Shown here piece after piece: positions 21,846 through 34,124 of a stretch of 64,000 bases of DNA. Position numbers and translations under genes: made by a program. Source of the DNA: Aspidiotus rigidus (lineage: Eukaryota > Arthropoda > Insecta > Hemiptera > Diaspididae); contig JAVHKY010000004.1 in assembly GCA_035079385.1 (NCBI GenBank), forward strand, positions 13,733,001 through 13,797,000. Direction: 5' to 3'. The number at the start of each line of letters is the position of its first letter. Positions within the stretch are counted from its first letter, which is position 1. Below the pieces are notes generated by a model, which did not search any database, had not been told where the DNA came from, and worked only from the letters and a program-made list of their open reading frames with translations.

Positions 21846-23902
21846 TGGAGTCGCTATTTGTTGACCCTGTATCGACCGGATCGATATTAACGTCGACATG
21901 GACTTTGATTAAAACTTTGAGGGAAATGAATTCTTGGCCAATCCGTCGGTCAATATGACTCATAGTGATCCAGCCCCCCAGCCCTTCTTTCAGTGCGCGC
22001 CTTATTTACGAGAAATTTCATAAATTCATAATAATTATGAAAAAATTTACGGACTTTTGACTTTCAGTGAGGCTTTCTGTAGATCGAACGCACAAAAGAG
22101 GAAAACTCGCTCCTACATCTTTTAATCGCAATTCTTCTCCAATTCCTGAGCAGCTCAGTCCTTGCCTCGTATCAATCTGTAGAATGAACAACCTTTTGAG
22201 AATCAAAATAATGAAACTTCTAAAACTGGAACAGATAACGAAATTAACAATGCAAAGTTGAGATTTTTCCCGTTAAGTTCCTCAAGTGAGTTCGTCCTGC
22301 TACAAAACTACAATTTCATACCTTACCGCCGTTTCATAGCCTCCGTCCAACTGTGCATTGAGAATAGCTGTGTATTTGTCCTTTACCTTGTTGACTCTCC
22401 GAGTGAGTATACCTATCAAAGTTCCTCGATTCATGATGATCTAGTCCCCGGTAAACAATAGGTATGTTTCCCGTTTGAAGTCTTGGAAAAAACTACACTT
22501 CAAACCCTCATTCAAAGTTCTATTGATTCCCCCTTTCCAACTTTTTCTCTCCTTTTCATTTTACAATATTTAAAATGGAGAATTGTTGGTATTCGTTCAA
22601 GAAGTTTCTTTATTTTCAACAATAGATGCGGTTTTTGAATCCGCGACAACCTCCAGCACAAAACAAAAGCCGCGCGAACTCGAATCAGTAATATCAACTT
22701 TTTATGGGCTCCATTGCGAAAATGGCCTTGATGAGTATGCAGCTCACAGCTCGAAATCGCCAACTTTCCGTAAAAAGTTTGGTGTTCCTCTTTCGATTTA
22801 AGCATTAGCTCTCGAGCGTTACGAACGAGTGTGGGAAATTAATACAATTTTTTCCACTCTCTTCAAGAGTGCTCAAACCAGTTTTTTCAAAGGACATAAA
22901 GTTTAGCATGCTACGTTTACGCTCTACTTAAAAATGGGTGATACTACGTTTGAACCTTTCTTGCATTATTTATGTACTCAAGGATGTTTGTAAAACGTTT
23001 TTAGCACGTGTCGATACCTGTGTGCTTCCATGAGTAAATGTTGATTTTGAAACGAAACGTAAGAGCTGTCGGTAAGTGGACTGGAGTGAAATAATGAATT
23101 GATCCAAAAGTACTCTAAAATTAAGAATTATTGAGCTAACTTGTCTCGATATATTTTTCATAATTAAACGCGTAACTCGAAGAACTTATACAGTTGAACG
23201 ATGCGAACTTTGTTTCTTCGGCCCCGTTTTTCTTCCACGATGCATGCGGATCTTCAACCAGAAATTTTCGTCTAGAAAATTGAAAAATTACGACGATTCT
23301 CCTCGTCTTTAGAACGTTTTGATATCAACAATCGCTAATACGTGTGTACATATTCATCTTCCCAGTTTTCATGATCTCATGTACCTACGAGTACCTTTTA
23401 CAAGACAGTCTGCCCTTGAGCATAATGTGCTATCTTGAAGACTTGCTGTTGACTTTGACTGCGCGAAGAGAAGATAATTTTACATCCGGCGTGAAAGATA
23501 AAATTGTGTTTCGGTTGTACGATAGGTATACACGTAGATAAGTTACGCACTGTTTGTTACGAACATATTATATGTTTCTCATTCTAGTGGTTTATAAGTG
23601 AGTACGTCGGGTTCAAAAGAATTAAGGTAATAGATATTGCCATACCGCAGATATTTTTGTTTCCATTCATAAAATACTTTTGCGGAAACATACTTTTGAC
23701 ATCGAAAGAGAGAGAGAGAGGAGAGATACCACCAATTCTTTTCACCCACTTACCTACAGGAGGATACTATGGAAAATTCAGACTGAAAATTCACTAACGA
23801 TCCGATAAATATTCCCGCGCGAGAAATAAATCACAGAGAGAAAAACTCGGCGCTTCTACATGACGTTGTGAACGTGCTACCTTCCACTGTCTGCCCATCT
23901 TT
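21846..23902. other. Unassigned single-copy-like DNA
   Basis: No gene recognised. Short frames on both strands (64-97 codons) lack known motifs. A small (GA)n tract lies at 23706-23726. Confidence 0.35.
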
Positions 23903-23990
23903 ATGGAGCAGTACAGCCACACACGTTTAAAAAGAAGAAAAAGGAATTCGTACGTCGTGACCTTCCTGCTGGCGTTGCTTATCTTCCCAG
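23903..23990 (+). CDS. Candidate first coding exon with signal-peptide-like sequence
   Basis: An ATG opens a 29-codon frame: a basic segment (MEQYSHTRLKRRKRNSY), then a hydrophobic stretch VVTFLLALLIFP, then CAG followed by GTACTC, which could be a splice donor. The charge-then-hydrophobic pattern fits a signal peptide or anchor of a secreted or membrane host protein. I found no clear downstream exon, and short hydrophobic runs arise by chance, so this is only a lead. Confidence 0.25.
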
Positions 23991-25109
23991 GTACTCATTC
24001 TTTAAAGTCGTCGAAGTAGTGAGCACCCTCGGGTAGGTATATAGACGTAAAAGACTAGGGAGGGTACTGGTAGGTTCGGAGGAGGACTTCACTCGATTTT
24101 AATTGAACAACACCAAGGTAAGTGCAATTATACAATTGTATTTCATCCCTCGTTCGAACCTAGCACACATGTAGATGTTGAAAGATACTTCGACGAGTCG
24201 TAGTCACAATTTCAACACAAAGGGAAAAAGGAAAATTTTGAAACGAAAGTTTTTTGACATTATTTTATTATGACAAGGTAGAATATTTTTCATCGCTAAA
24301 CAGAAACAGGTACTCTTCTTACAAGGCTTTCTTGGCTACTTCCGAGCCTCGGTGTATAGCCCAGGTTTCTGTGACGTCAAACAGCACATAACCGCTTGCA
24401 AAACTACCCAATGTTGATCCAACTGGCATGTTGACTCCCATTTGAATAACACATGGAGCTAAGATCATCGTGTTCCTGATTAAGAATAAGGAATTTCTTA
24501 TAATAATTAAAGGTTGATGATCAAATGCTGAGAAGTTTAAAGATTCTAAATGTATATATCTGGTTTTTTAATTAAATCTTATTCGAAATTATTTACATAA
24601 TGATCTTTGCTCCCCATGTTATTCTTACGGGAGTCACCTTATCACCCTAGTTTTGCTTATCGTTATTTGCTGTTTGACGTCACAGAAACATGGGCTATTC
24701 CATCTTCAGGAATAGATAATAACACAATAGATTGGCTACTTCTAGGCCTTAGCAAATCACCTCTTAGTGCTTCCGGAACTGAAAAAGCGAAAAAAAAAGG
24801 AAAATGAAAAAGGTTGCTCATTTACAAAAAAATGATTTTGAGGGGGTTTGAACCCCCATACCAAAAAAAAAGTTCCATGGGAAAAACGCGGAGAAGTTGG
24901 AACGCATGTTATTGCATTTCCAGCGATCAGACCATTACCATGTCGCAATGTTTTTTTTCCCCCGAAAGCTGTCCAATTTGCCTACACTAACACTGAAATC
25001 AAGAATCTCTGAAATCACTCAACTTTCAATCCAACTTTTCAGCTCAAGTTTTTGGGCTAAGTTGACATATAGTGAAATTTGTGGGAAATTTGATGAGGAA
25101 CAACTTTTG
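23991..25109. other. Unassigned; contains a diverged inverted repeat
   Basis: An inverted pair at about 24351-24402 and 24650-24702 shares TAGCCCA(G/T)GTTTCTGTGACG and CAAACAGCA-ATAAC on opposite strands, each arm holding TGACGTCA; probably a MITE-like remnant. At 24838-24856 GGGGGTTTGAACCCCC is an isolated palindrome. No gene recognised. Confidence 0.45.
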
Positions 25110-28100
25110 TTTAAAACTTTTCAACAGGGAACCTGTTTTATGAGTCAAATGGGATTTGGTATCGAAAATTCAAGGAAGCCTAGACCTAAATAAAGCTAAT
25201 ATAAAGAAGGCCTAGACCTACTATAAGCCCAGTATAATATAGTTTGAGAATCTAAATTTTTCTCGAATCTCCAGCTATATATGATAGCTCGCGAGTTGAA
25301 ATTTTTACAACTCCCCCTCCTATCATATACGCCTCGAGGTCGAAATTTTTCCAAGTCGCGCTCCCATAAACGAAAAAACGAATACTCCAAGGGCCATTTT
25401 TTCCCCGCACGGTGCACGGCAAATTTCTCAAAAAGCCCCCCATAAAACAGGTTCCCTGTTAAAATTTCGACTCTCGAGCTATATATGATAGGGGAGGGAC
25501 TTAGAAAAACGACGGCTTCCTTAACGAAGTTAAACGAGGCAAGCAGGGAACCTGCCTTATGAGTCATATGAGATTTGGTATTGAGAATTCAAGGAAACCT
25601 AGACCTAGATATAGCTAATATAAACAAGGCCTAGACCTACTATAAGCCTAGTACAGTCTAAATTTTTCTGGAATCTCAAGCTATATATGATAGCTCCAGA
25701 GTTGAAATTTTTTTTCAAATCCCCCTCATAGAGAATCAAAATTTTTCTAAGTCCCCCTCCTATCATATATAGCTTGAGAGTCGAAATTTTACCACGTCCC
25801 CCCTTATATCATATATAGCTCGAGAGTCGAAATTCCAAGTCCCCCCCTTGTAACAATATATAGCTCGAGGGTCGAAATTTTTCCAAGCCCCCCTCCTATC
25901 ATATATGGCTCGAGAGTCGAAATTTTTCCAAGGTTTTCGCTGGACGGCGCACGGCAAATTTCTCAAAAAGCCCCCCATAAAACAGGTTCCCTGTTAAAAT
26001 TTCGACTCTCGAGCTGTATATGATAGGAGGGGGACTTAGAGAAAATGTCAACTCTCAAGCTATATAGGATAGGAGGGGGACTTGAAAAAAGTCAACTCTC
26101 AAGCTCTATATGATAGGAGGGGGACTTAGAAAAATGTCAACTCTCGAGCTATATATGATACGAGGGGCACAAAAAAATGTCGACTCTCGATAGGAGAGGG
26201 ACTTGGAAAAATGTCGACTCTCGAGCTATATATGATAGGAGGGGGACTTGGAAAAATTTCAACTCTCGAGCTATCATATATAGCTGGAGATTCGAGAAAG
26301 ATTTAGACTCTCAAACTATATTATACTAGGCTTGGAGTAGGTCTCTAGACCTTCTTTATACTAGCTTTGTCCAGGTCTAGGCTTTCTTGAATTTTCAATA
26401 CCATACCCCATTTGACTCATAAAACAGGTTCCGCGCGTTCCTCGTTTAACTTCGTTAAGGAAACCGTCGTTTTTTCTAAGTTTCTTGCTGGACGGCGCAC
26501 GGCGGACGGCGCGGCGTACGGCCCATAAAACAGGTTCCCTGTTAAAGAACGACGGCTTCCTTAACGAAGTTAAACGAGGAACGCAGGGAACCTGTTTTAT
26601 GAGTCGAATGGGATTCGGTATTGAAAATTCAAGGAAGACTAGACCCAGATAAAGATAGTATAAAGAAGGCCTAGACCTATTATAAGCCTATCATAATATA
26701 GTTTGAGAATCTAAATTTTTCTCGCTCGAGAGACGAAATTTTTCCAAGTCCCCCTTCTATCATATATAGCTCGAGAGTCGAAATTTTTCCAAGTCCCCCT
26801 CCTATCATATATAGCTCGGGAGTGGAAATTTTTCTAAGTTCCCCCCCCCCCTATCATATATGGCTCGAGAGTCGAAATTTTTCCAAGTCCCTCTCCTTTC
26901 ATATATGGCTCGAGGGAAATTTCGACTCTCGAGCCATATATGTGTATGATAGGAGAGGGACTTCGACTATCGCGCTATATATGATACGAGAGGGAAAAAA
27001 TTACGGCTTCCTTAACGAAGTTAAACGAGGAACGCAGGGAACCTGTTTTATGATTCGAATGAGATTTGGTATTGAAAATTCAAGGAAGCCTAGATCATAT
27101 ATAGCTCGACAGTCGAAATTTTTCCAAGTCCCTCTCCTATCATATATGGCTCGAGAGTCGAAATTTTTCTAAGTCCCCCTTCTATCATATATAGCTCGAG
27201 AGTCGAAATTTTTCTAAGTTCCCCTCCTATCATATATAGCTCGAGAGTCGAAATTTTATTAAGTCCCCCTCCTATCATATATAGCTCGAGAGTCGAAATT
27301 TTTCTAAGTCCCCCTCCTATCATCTATAGCTCGAGAGTCGAAATTTTTCTAAGTTCCCCTCCTATCATCTATAGCTCGAGAGTCCAAATTTTTTCTAAGT
27401 CCCCCTCCTATCATATATAGCTCGAGAGTCGAAATTTTTCTAAGTTCCCCTCCTATCATCTATAGCTCGAGAGTCGAAATTTTTTCTAAGTCCCTCTCCT
27501 ATCATACATAGCTCGAGAGTCGAAATTTTTCTAAGTTCCCCTCCTATCATCTATAGCTCGAGAGTCGAAATTTTTTCTAAGTCCCCCTCATATCATATAT
27601 AGCTCGAGAGTCGAAATTTTTCTAAGTCCCTCTCCTATCATATATGGCTCGAGGGTCGAAATTTTTCCAAGTTTTTCGCTGGACGGCGCACGGCGGACGG
27701 CAGATTTCTCAAATAGCCCCCCATAAAACAGGTTCCCTGTTAAAAATCCTCGTTTAACTTCGTTAGGGAAGCCGTCGTTTTTAACAGGGAACCTGTTTTA
27801 TGGGGGGCTATTTGAGAAATCTGCCGTCCGCCGTGCGCCGTCCAGCGAAAAACTTGGAAAAATTTCGACTCTCGAGCCATATATGATAGGAGGAGGGCTT
27901 TGAAAAATTTCGACTCTCGAGCTATGTATGATAGGAGGGGGACTTGGAAAAACGACGGCTTCCTTAATGAAGTTAAACGAGGAACGCAGGGAACCCTTTT
28001 TATGAGTCAAATCTGATTTGGTATTGAAAATTCAATGAAGCCTAGACCTAGGTGAAGCTAGTCTAAAGAAGCCCTAGACCTACTATATCGTATGCCATGC

Positions 28101-28530
28101 CTAGTATAATATAGTTTGAGAGGCTTAATTTTTTCCAAGTACCTCTCCTATCATATATAGCTCGAGAGTAGATAGTATTCCAAGTTCCCCTCCTATCATA
28201 TATTGCTCGAGAGTCGAAATTTTGACTCTCGAGCTATGTATGATAGGAGGGGGACTTGGAAAAATGTCGACTCTCGAGTTATATATGATATGGGAGGGAC
28301 TTGGAACAATTTGAACTCTCCAGCTATCATACATAGCTGGAGATTCGAGAAAAATTTAGAGTCTCAAACTATATTTTACTAGGCTTTTAGTAGGTCTAGG
28401 CCTTCTTTATATTAGCTTTATGTAGGTCTAGGCTTCCTTGAATTTTCAATACCAAATCCCATTTGACTCATAAAATAGGTCCCCCCCTGCGTTCCTTGTT
28501 TAGCTTCGTTAAGGAAGCCGTCGTTTTCTT
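25110..28530. repeat. 45-bp minisatellite composite, block 2
   Basis: The largest mixed block. It contains several copies of the module CGACGGCTTCCTTAA-CGAAGTTAAACGAGG-AACGCAGGG, then CCTGTTTTATGAGTC, then AAGGAAGCCTAGACC…CCTAGTATAATATAG (for example 25510-25690, 26545-26730, 27000-27095, 27950-28130; inverted at 26330-26480 and 28350-28530). Minisatellite runs lie between them, the cleanest being 27100-27660 with about 12 units. The junction word CAGGGAACCTGTTTTATG occurs about a dozen times in either orientation. Orientation of the minisatellite flips at many of these. Confidence 0.85.
27640..27885. repeat. Perfect-looking palindrome centred on a repeat module
   Basis: Arms of about 100 bp run from GAAATTTTTCCAAG through the GGACGGC block and CCCCCCATAAAACAGG to TTCCCTGTTAAAAA, and return inverted as TTTTTAACAGGGAACC… The spacer of about 30 bp is a shortened TCCTCGTTTAACTTCG module. 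It looks like two element ends joined tail to tail. Confidence 0.8.
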
Positions 28531-29639
28531 CTCTGATGCTTACTATTCGATTTATTTTCAGAAAACTAATTTTTGTGGTACCTTGACCTCCTTCTGGAGA
28601 GGGCCTGCTCTCTGATCACTGTGGAATTTTAGTACGTTTATCAGGAGACCACTTTAAACATAATCCACAAAGAAAACCAATGCCGGCATTTATTTCCATT
28701 TACTCTTATTTTCGTGCCTAATCTTCCTGGGTTAGATAGAAAGTGTCAGGTACAATGGCTCAACACAAGTTTGATTGTTTCTGTCAGTGGAGTAGCCTAC
28801 GTTTCATTGAATGTCTCTTCAGCCATCGTGGATGAACAGGAATGCCAATGAATTTAAACTTGCGACCGTTTCTGTTGCTGGCATTCGAATTGCAAATTTG
28901 TTGGGAAGAAGATGTTGATCGATTATTAAATGCGAATCTCACTTGTGATATAAATCAGAAGATCAGAGAGAGGCTTTGAGAGTTCCATATTATACAACAT
29001 AAGCATACCTTCTGTACGGAGGTATACCTCGTGAAGATAACAGAGATTGCTAAGCAAATCAATATTCAAGTTACACATATATGTGTACGGACCGTGTCAA
29101 GAAATTTCTCCGCGTCCGCGTCCCTGAAGTAGGTATGAGATCTTCACCTTCCTCAGAACCACACCTGTACAACTAAATAGTCCAAAATTTTTTGAATTTC
29201 CTCTTTCCTCGTAAATTCCGAAGGACTAAATTTTATATACGTCGAAGCACCCCTGATGTATCCACCTGACCAAGTCTCCCGTATAAGTTAAATTTTTCGA
29301 AATCTCGCAGTTGGAATTTCTCTAGATCGCCCTCCCTCCTCTTTCTATGGGAGAATTCTGCATGATAGAAGGCGGACAGCTAGTATTTTCTATAAATTCA
29401 ATGTATTAAAGAAAAAATTTACTCGTAGAAAACTTGTTTACACTTAAACGACTGTTACGCTAACTTGGACTGGACTTTTATAGAGGTGCATTCTGAATAA
29501 CTTAATTTCATACTCTCGATGCGATGTTTCGTTCAATAAACTGCCGTATAATATTGCCCATGCAAAATATTCGTAAGTAACCGGAATTTCGTTATCAATC
29601 AATCGCTAATATGATGTGTAAACAAAAGATAAGACTGAA
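28531..29639. other. Unassigned sequence
   Basis: No gene or repeat recognised. Frames are short. Confidence 0.35.
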
Positions 29640-30560
29640 GTGGGTACGGCTAGTCGAACTGTGTCGCCTAAGTAAAGCAATGTGAATAGCAGCGTTCAGT
29701 CGTTTAGTGCTTTTCCGATACTGGTGCAGTTCACCTCGCCGACGCTACCGCGAGTTGTTGTATTTTATATCGCCGTTATCGAATTTTGCTCAGGACCCAT
29801 CGCAGCCCCACAGCACGCTGTATGTTACACGACGTCAGAAAATTTCGAATATATTATCGTCGCAGTTCGCTATTTCGGGAGTGAATCGTCGTCAGAATGT
29901 GAGGGCAATTCGGTTTCGCAGGGTAGGGTACCGCATCGCTCTGTTGCGTCGCGTCACCAAACTCCGATAACCGATCACCGGTATGACACCTGCCACTGCG
30001 AGTACGTAGGAAATTTATGTGAATAGTAAACATAGGTACATATAACATAATATACTCGTATCTCGGCGCGAGTGTGGTGTAGACAATAGGAGAAAAGGAG
30101 AAATGAAAATTCGACTTACGAGGTATTAAACCGCCTCGCCTAGTTAGGTTTACTTTTACGAGTGCCTGCGACCATTCTCGTCGCATCGTCGTGCACCCGG
30201 TGTCGCGTATTTTTTTTCCCATTTTTTCGGGTGTCGGTTTCGATGACAGCGTTCTGTACCTATCTGCTGCTTGTTCAACTTTCTAGCATAGCGAATGGCT
30301 GAGATTAAGTACACCTGTACGCTAGTGCCTATACGTGCCCGAGAAGTTGGTTCATTATCGTGAAGCTTACGTCAATTTGGATGTTTGCGAGCGCGTACCG
30401 GTTCTATTTTTAATTACGACGTTCGAGTGCGATGTAAGTTTCGCGGATTTGTCCAAAACGCGATCGTGCCACTACAAGTGTGGCCACAATTGGCTGAGTC
30501 AGTAGGTAGGTGCAAATTTATATCAGCTAAAGGGTGCTCCCTTGGCCTCCAGAAATTGCT
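29640..30560. other. CpG-rich stretch, possible host promoter or 5' exon
   Basis: GC and CpG content are visibly higher than in the surroundings. A GCGTTCAGTCGTTTAG segment at 29691-29706 contains TCAGT, the arthropod initiator consensus. Opposite-strand frames of 114 and 122 codons overlap (29682-30026 plus, 29854-30222 minus), as expected where stop codons are rare in GC-rich DNA; neither has a domain I know. It may be a promoter/5' UTR region. Low certainty. Confidence 0.25.
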
Positions 30561-31194
30561 TGAATGACGGGGAGTGTGCATCGCACAACCTTATAAAATT
30601 TAATTATCCTCGACTAGTAATTTCTACGCTCGTAAACCGATAGCTCAAATTTTGAAAATTACTAATTTTTGTAGTTCTACGAAAGATTCTGGAAATTGTT
30701 TTAGAAAAAGATATTTTCATACAGTAACCCATAAAATTATATATTTTATTCAGTGCCACGCAATTAGAATTAAAATATCGCTTAATCACCGAATAAAGGA
30801 GAAGGGGAAGAAGATAATTTCACCCTATATTTTCATATTACCATCAAAGAAGCAGAAAATAAAATAGTGCAGTGCGAAAGTAAAAGGAAAAAGTGAAGAT
30901 CATGAGTAATCATGAATCATCGCTTTGGATAATCTGCAATGTTTATCGGTATCAGATTGAAAGTATTATGACTCATAACTTCGAAAGTCGTACGTTCACC
31001 ATTATTTCCCTCGCGATTGAGTATTTCGGTGAGGCCTGAATCCCCGGTGGAGATAAGGCAGTTTGACGGTTGGAGTGACCTCGCAAATAACATCAGCATT
31101 ATTCTTAATGGGGGGGGGGGATGATCTTCAATTGAAGATATGAATTTGTTTGTCTGTTGGGGTTGTGAGTGCCGAATGAAACGAAGAAAGTGGA
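30561..31194. other. Unassigned sequence with a G-run
   Basis: No gene recognised. A run of ten or more G at 31111-31121. Confidence 0.35.
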
Positions 31195-31505
31195 ATACTC
31201 ATTGTTGCTGGTATAGTATGCGGTCTACCTCTTTCAGTTCACATGACTTCCTAAACCATGCAACACTCGCCAACAAGAGGTTGTGCAGAAGATTTTCATA
31301 TACGCCCCTTATTGTTTTCAAAATTCCTACCTCGGTATCTTGCCAAGATCTCTCGATTGCTTGGGTATGCGCATCATTTTCTGGATTGACGAAATCGTGT
31401 TCATGATTCAGAGTATCATTACTCAACCATCTTTTCAAATGAACAAGAGAACCAGTCGCAAATTTGCGGCTAATTATTAGGGGAAACGCAACACTCACCA
31501 ATTTT
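31195..31505 (-). pseudogene. ISXO2/Merlin-like DDE transposase fragment
   Basis: The minus frame (31199-31501, 100 codons) contains LNHEHDFVNPENDAHTQAIE, RSWQDTEVGI and NLLLASVAWFRKSC. The pattern NH…FV.P….HTQ.IE..W, then a C-terminal WFRK, is that of the ISXO2-like (IS1016/Merlin) transposase C-terminus, the Glu of HTQAIE being the third catalytic residue. The N-terminal part would lie at 31506-31700, where I see only decayed frames. No terminal repeats were found. Confidence 0.6.
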
Positions 31506-32135
31506 GAGAATTATCTCCAGGTAAGCACCTTATTTTTTTGGAATTTGTGGGTACTTTGGTATCGAATCTATATTTCTTGATGGCTTTGGTGTGAACACTA
31601 CTTTCCGGATCAAAGAAATTCTGTTGGTGCCCAGTATCTCGTTCAAATTCCAAGAGATGAGTAACACCTATTATTAGGACGAGAGTTGGCAGTCAGCCCT
31701 TTCTTGAGGTCAAAGACCTAAGGGCTATTGATACCTTGGATTCTCTAATTTTCTATCACTATTCTCCGAATCTGGGGACTCACCCTCCGACAACATTCTG
31801 CCTGTACGAGTATGGTATATTCTCTTAGTCTTTCAAAACGTTCTTTATCCTTATCTATCATTAGTTGGTACACCGCGTCAATTTCACCCACAGACTTCAT
31901 GAATCAAAATTTCGAGGTGAATGACATACTATACCAACAACCATGAATTTTATAATACCTTGCGAAGCCAGCCTGTGCTTTTTTCTACAAAATGAGTAGA
32001 GTTTAGATCCACTTTTTTCGCTCTCATACCATTACAACCCGATGGCATGTTCATACTTTCGGCGGGTGCCATGAACTCATATTGAGGCTGATAAGGTGTA
32101 AGTAGAGCACTGAAAATTTCAATATTATAAGTTAG
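31506..32135. other. Unassigned, probably decayed transposon
   Basis: No confident gene. Minus-strand fragments such as ESMNMPSGCNGMRAKK occur between stops, perhaps more of a decayed transposon reading frame. At 32091-32110 GTGTAAGTAGAGCACT matches, inverted, the sequence just beyond the PLE-B 3' end at 40677-40692. Confidence 0.35.
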
Positions 32136-33480
32136 ATATTACAAGAGTACTTCCGGGTGCTACCCCATTGTCAGTTAGTTGCATCACTAAAGAACAGAAG
32201 GCCCTAAACCTTAGTTTTTATAGTCATACCACTGCACTGTAATCTGATTGGCTATAACAATAGGTACTGCGTCGTGATGTGCTGCGCGTTCTATTGGCTA
32301 GCAGGCGTGCTGTCAGGTTATTGGTCGGTTCTTTTCTTCTTGTCTCGTCCAATCATGCCAAGTCAAATAATCCATTACTGTCGAACGTAAGCAGGCTTTT
32401 CTCCTCTTTGCCTTTGCAATCTCCATTTGTTCCCAGAGTTTTTTCTCCTCATGTGGCTTCCTTCCCATTGCGCTGTGCTTTATTGCAGCGTTTTCCGAAC
32501 AGTGACAGACTGTCTTTTTTCTCACTTGATGTATCGTGCTGATGTCGAACTTTATCCCAATCTCACTCATGTAGATGCCCTCGCACTGATTGTAACAGTA
32601 CGCTCCACTCAAGCTTCCTTTATTCTTTTCCTCTGTCTGTTCGTTGCTTATTCTCTTCATCATGAGGGGGGGACTGTCATGGATGCCCTTGGTAACCGCT
32701 GGATACCTTTTGTGTACTTTACGTACTGACGAGGAGTAGGTACTTTCTCACTGTGCTGTCGTAGGTTCTCTTCTTTGCTTCCACTTTCCCAAAGACTCCC
32801 TTGACTACGCCACAGGAGTAGCCGCTGGCAACTGCGATTTGCTTCACTGTCTCAATTTCTTTCCTCTTCTCTTCATTGTTAATGAAGCTGAATCGCCGCT
32901 AACTTTTGCCTGGGGTAGTGGTAAAAGTCGTTTGGGATGATGTTGTTGGTGTGCGTTGGCTTCCCGCAGATTTTGTATTCTAATTCTGTTGATTTCCAGT
33001 GTGAGTGTTTGTTCCAAATATAGTTAATGGTCTCATCTGTAAATCTGATGCTTTCGTTCATCGCATTTGTTTCCAGAAAGAATTGATCCGTCAGTTTATT
33101 AGTGCCTGACTACACAATTAAGATAATTATCATCTATGTATCAAGCCCCTTATTTGATCGAGTTTCTGTACGTGCTACTTTTTAATATCTTGTTCTCCAT
33201 GTTATCCATGAATTTATCTCCGTCAGTATTGGTGACAGTGATGATCCCATTTTCCTGATTCTAAAACTTTTTATTGAATGAGCAGTAGTTCTGGTCCACG
33301 ATCTCTTCCATAATTTTTGTGTACTTCAGTCCATCAGGTTTCTCATAGTACCTGTTATTTCGGAACTGTGTTAGAAGTTAGGGTACCGAACATGTTTTTC
33401 ACGTTCGAGGATGCCACTTTATCGTTGCTCTCGATTTCCACTTGCAGTCGACTCTCAATTACGTATAAGCAAAAATTTAC
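32136..33480 (-). pseudogene. PLE-B, decayed copy
   Basis: Colinear minus-strand pieces match the better copy at 38.3-40.3 kb. From the right: SNDKVASSNVKNMFGT near 33.4 kb (motif A region), MNESIRFT…ETINY and KPTHTNNIIPNDFYHY (32879-33061), then the GIY-YIG/C-terminal segment KRISNEQTEEKNKGSLSG, EGIYMSEIGIKF and KLWEQMEIAKAKRRKACL (32313-32663). Many frameshifts and deletions; motif C is not readable. A ribozyme-like remnant marks the 3' end at 32140-32182. Confidence 0.8.
32140..32182 (-). ncRNA. Decayed hammerhead-like motif (PLE-B)
   Basis: Minus strand: AACUGACAAUGGGGUAGCA, then CCC, GGAAGUACUC, UUGU. It aligns base for base with the PLE-B motif at 40596-40634. The core is damaged (CUGACAA, GGAA), but the helix II GGG/CCC pairing is kept. 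Confidence 0.4.
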
Positions 33481-34124
33481 GCATTCAATCAACTGAAAAT
33501 CGATTCCATTTCAAGTATTGATCAAAACTGTAATGTCACAATGAGAAGGTGTGAGCTGATCGTATGCTCAACTGAATCAGAGGAGGTAGAATCCTGATTT
33601 TTGATGAGAGCTTCAGGTCAGTAATAGAGATTCAATCGTAAAATTCTTCGTACTGCATACTGGACAATCGGGAGTGGGAGAGTTGGGTAAGTAGTAAGGG
33701 GTAGAACGGATGGTTACTACTTATTTATGGCGTTGAGCGCGATAGAAAGATCACTGACAACGAGATGTGATTAATTCGAAGTTGCTTGTTGGAAGTGAGG
33801 GACTGTAATCAGTCGGAAAAAGAGCGAGGAAGAAACCTTATAGACAATAATTTTGTGTACCGAAATAAGTAAATAAACTAAAAAGGGTGTAAAATTTTCT
33901 CAGAACGAGAATTAGCGTAGGTCATGTTTTTACGAGTAACTTTGCTCGATTCGGTCGTTGAGAAATCTAGTGCTGGTAACTGATGAAAGTTCTGCTCGTA
34001 CTTTCAGGGAATACACCAAACTTATCAACTTCATCTTTTTCAATCATAGAGCACACGTAATTAATCAATGGCGACATCAACAGGAATCTCAGTTCACTAG
34101 TCCGAGGGCCATAATAGAAAATAG
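33481..34124. other. Unassigned sequence
   Basis: No gene or repeat recognised. Confidence 0.35.

Noticed and set aside
24825..24870. tRNA gene around GGGGGTTTGAACCCCC
   Set aside because: Only a T-arm-like palindrome is present; no acceptor, D or anticodon arms can be built on either strand.
29682..30222. Overlapping 114- and 122-codon frames as genes
   Set aside because: They overlap on opposite strands in CpG-rich DNA, have no recognisable domain and no splice evidence; kept only as a possible promoter region.
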